Shown here: positions 61,101 through 64,000 of the stretch, piece after piece
Layout: every line of letters begins with the position of its first letter
Numbering within the stretch: the first letter of the stretch is position 1
Assembly: GCA_008360975.2 (NCBI GenBank)
Contig: CM039183.1
Location: forward strand, 11,931,762 to 11,995,761
Length of the DNA: 64,000 nucleotides
Direction of reading: 5' to 3'
DNA from: Lichenostomus cassidix
Lineage: Eukaryota; Chordata; Aves; Passeriformes; Meliphagidae
Made by a program: the position numbers and the translations under genes
The notes under the pieces: generated by a model
Seen by the model: the letters and a program-made list of their open reading frames with translations, nothing else
Databases searched by the model: none
Told to the model about the DNA's origin: nothing

Positions 61101-64000
61101 AGCACAAACTCAGGGTTCTGCTGCAGGTATCCTGAGGAAAGTCCAGCTTAAAAGGAATTGAGAGGATGTTACTGCATTTCTACAGGATTAGTTTAACTGA
61201 TATCTGTACCTCAGGCAGCAACAAGCCCCAGTGCCCTGGTGAGCTGTAATACCCCCTGACCATTTATTCTCACTAAATCCCCCCAAAACCCTTCTCAGCA
61301 TGGAGGTGCAAGAGCAACAAAATGCCCTTTAGACTATTTTTTTTTCCCTGGCTCTGCCTCATCTTCCCAACAAACCAGGTTTGCAACAGATTGTGTTTGA
61401 ATTCTCCAGCTGCGTGGCTTTTTCTTTTTTAATGCCTGGCTGCTCAAGCACAGCTGTGTGGCTCAGTGAAGCAGGCTTGACTTTCAGCCTTTTGAGGTGG
61501 TTTCAGACCTAAACCACCTAAAATTCTGGCGCTAAAAATATACTTTGCCACTTTCAAGAAATAAAAAAAGTGGCTAGTAGTTGTGTTAATTCACCTGTTG
61601 CCTGGCTTTAGCATCCCCATATGTCTGCAAGGAGCTATTTCCCATTTTGAAGAGGTGTGTTCTTCACACCTCTGTTGCATGTTTCTTCACTTTTGGTGTT
61701 AGCTTGTAATCTATGATGGAGGGGCCATTTAAAAAAGCATCCTGCTTTTCTGAAGCAGTTTGAGGTGATCCAGCTTCTCTAATCCACACAACTACGTGGG
61801 TCTCTGGGCAGAGAGAGTTATTGTAAATGTACAATAACTGTTTTTCTTGAAAGCTTCTCAGAAATGCCAGTGGGCAGACCAGCAGCAGGATTCCCAGGCT
61901 GATAAATGGGTGTGATCCCATCCTGCTAGCATCCAGCACTCTGGGGCTGGTGCCTCCCACCTGGGTTTGGGGCAAACCTTCTCTTTATGGGCCCTGTCCC
62001 ATCCCAAAATATCAGGACTAACTAACCTGAAGGAGAAGGAATTCCCAGGTTTCCCCCTGTGTAACAACCTGCCTATACTGCATGGTCCAACCAAAGCCTG
62101 GTGCACCCAGCTGCAGGGCACGGGGAGGACATGAAACTTGGCTCCAGGGCAGGATTTGTGAGCAGGAGTATTCCATCCTGCAGATCACCAGTGCTTCCCA
62201 CACCCACCTGGACACCAGGTTGGCACCAGCAGACCTCAGCATGGCTGCTGTGAGCATTGCTGTTGTCACACAAGTATTGTCACAGCACTGGGCAGTCCTG
62301 TCTTCAGGGTCACTGACACATCTAGAAGACAAATTATTCAGTCTCAGCTGTTTCTACACATTTAGGCCAAGTTCATCTTGCATCACCCCAGGATTTCTGC
62401 CATGGGAATGCCCAGCAGTGATTGAGGTGACACCACAGAAGTGATGGAGCACTAAAACTGGAGTCATGCATCAAGGGCAGTGGCTGGGTTCCACACAGTG
62501 TTTTAACATTCTTGAATTTTAGCTGCTTCCCTCTGAGTTCTTGTGTAGCTCAGTGGAATTCAAGCAAAAATCAGCCAACAGCTGCAGGAGGGACATTTCC
62601 CAGCCCTTCTCTGCAATAAACCCCATCAACAGGTGGGAATCACCCTGACATGGTGCAGCTTAGCCCTTAAGGAAGGAGTCCCCCAGCAGAAATGTGTCTC
62701 CCCTCCTGGAGACCCTCTGGCATGTGCAATGCATGCTGCAAGGTGGCTCTCAGCCTTTGTAGCCCCACTCTGGTGGTGGGCTTAGGTCTTAGGAGGTCTT
62801 AAGAGGCAGCTTAGCTGTAGAAGCTCTCTGTGTTTTATCACCCTGGCATGGCACCGTCTGGAAAAACAGCAGCAGATGTCTGTCTGCTGAGGCTGAGGCA
62901 GAGATTAACGTGCTCAGGGCCAGGGGAAGGCAGCAAGGGGACTCTGGCCACTGGGTTTCCCAGCAACACGCCTTGCATGAACATGTGCACCCTGTCACCC
63001 AGCAGAGGCATCAGCAGAGGGCTGAGAACATCCCCTGCTCTCGTTACACGCTGATGTAAACGTGTGAGAAAAGGGTGAGAGAGCATTTAGCTCCAGCAAA
63101 ATGAAAATTGGCATTTTGAGAGGTAAATTGTGAAAGCAATTGCTCATACGGTTGTCCCTGCAGCTGAGAGAGGAGGCAGCTGCAGAGGGCTTGGTGGGCT
63201 TTTCAACGTGAAACCAAGCAGAGGAAGTGTGAATGAAAACTTCACAGAGCCGAGATTTTGCATGTTTACACGGAATTGCAATGCCCAAGGTGTGCCTTCC
63301 TAAGTATTCCCCCATCTTTCCTGGGACCTCTGACACCAGCTTGCAAGAGCTGCAGCCCTAGGCAGGTAACTATGCCTTCAGTGACTCTCTGTGACATGCA
63401 GGGACCACCATCAGCTCAGGGCTGAGCCAGATCCCTGGCACACCCTTAGGGCACCCACCTTCCCTCTGGAGTGATCCGAATTAAGCATCCTGGGGCTTTG
63501 CTTCCCTGCCCTGGCTCTTACCCTCTCCCAGTCCCAGTCCTTTCCAGGGACCCCTCCAGCAGGGCTGCTCCCCACCTCCACCCCGGCACCACGTCACCAC
63601 CCACAAAGAAGGGCCTGTGCAGGAGCTGGGGCTCGTGCTGTGCTGAGAGGAGTCATAAAGCTCCTTTTAAGATGTCCAGCACAAAGCTGAGCCTGTTCAG
63701 CCGCAGGTTGGGGGCTGCTGCCTCCCCTCCCTGCCTCTGCCAGGCACTGAGTCATCGCCCTGCCATGGTGCTGCCAGCCCTGCACTGGAGAGAGGGCCAG
63801 GGCTGGTGGCCCAGAGCAGCAAACCTGCCCTGCTCACTGCTGCAACAGCCAAAACCTGTGCCTCAAAGTGGTGCTTTTTCCCAGACATGCAAATAGGAAA
63901 TATTGTGGAAAAGACCCAGGAAAAGGGGTCATCCATGGGGAAGGGGTCATGAGAAATCTTCCTTGGGTTTGTATTTTCCACCACAAATCTCAATGCTCTT

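Larger units (their letters stand above)
47131..64000. other. Gene-poor right flank
   Basis: About 17 kb with no exon I can support. In human the next genes on this side are BANF2 and then SNX5. No open frame here shows the short BANF domain or any other family I recognise. Simple repeats and probable old repeat fragments are listed separately. Confidence 0.55.

Overview
This is vertebrate nuclear DNA, most likely from a bird. It carries two recognisable protein-coding genes, arranged tail to tail: DSTN (destrin / actin-depolymerising factor) on the + strand and RRBP1 (ribosome-binding protein 1, p180) on the - strand. In human these genes are neighbours on chromosome 20p12, so the pairing is conserved synteny. 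Evidence for a bird: the genes are compact (all RRBP1 coding exons fit in 17 kb), recognisable interspersed repeats are sparse, the proteins are close to but distinct from the mammalian ones, and an intron carries a degraded copy of what I recognise from memory as a common avian LTR-type repeat. The species cannot be named from sequence alone.

Layout. 1-7.6 kb: no exon recognised. In human the gene on this side is BFSP1, divergent from DSTN, but no filensin coding exon can be read here. 7.6-9.5 kb: CpG island with the DSTN promoter and exon 1, whose only coding content is the ATG. 9.5-17.0 kb: DSTN intron 1. 17.0-18.8 kb: DSTN exons 2-4, completing a full-length 165-residue protein, followed by an AT-rich 3' UTR to about 20.0 kb with several polyadenylation signals. 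20.0-23.2 kb: gap between the two convergent 3' ends. 23.2-41.2 kb: RRBP1, reading right to left, with 23 coding exons all placed with GT-AG junctions and consistent phase. Together they encode about 974 residues: an N-terminal ER membrane anchor, a lysine-rich cytosolic segment, then a long coiled coil. 41.2-45.8 kb: probable intron inside the RRBP1 5' UTR. 45.8-47.1 kb: second CpG island, probable RRBP1 promoter. 47.1-64.0 kb: no gene recognised.

The two genes have no known shared pathway. DSTN severs and depolymerises actin filaments in the cytosol; RRBP1 is a rough-ER membrane protein that binds ribosomes and microtubules. Each appears to be driven from its own CpG island, and they simply terminate towards each other.

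I found no new biological system. The observations most worth checking are: RRBP1 here has no decapeptide-repeat domain in its genomic sequence; one RRBP1 coiled-coil exon keeps protein homology past its likely splice site and then runs into a stop, implying a shifted donor or lost sequence; and the LTR-like element in an RRBP1 intron.
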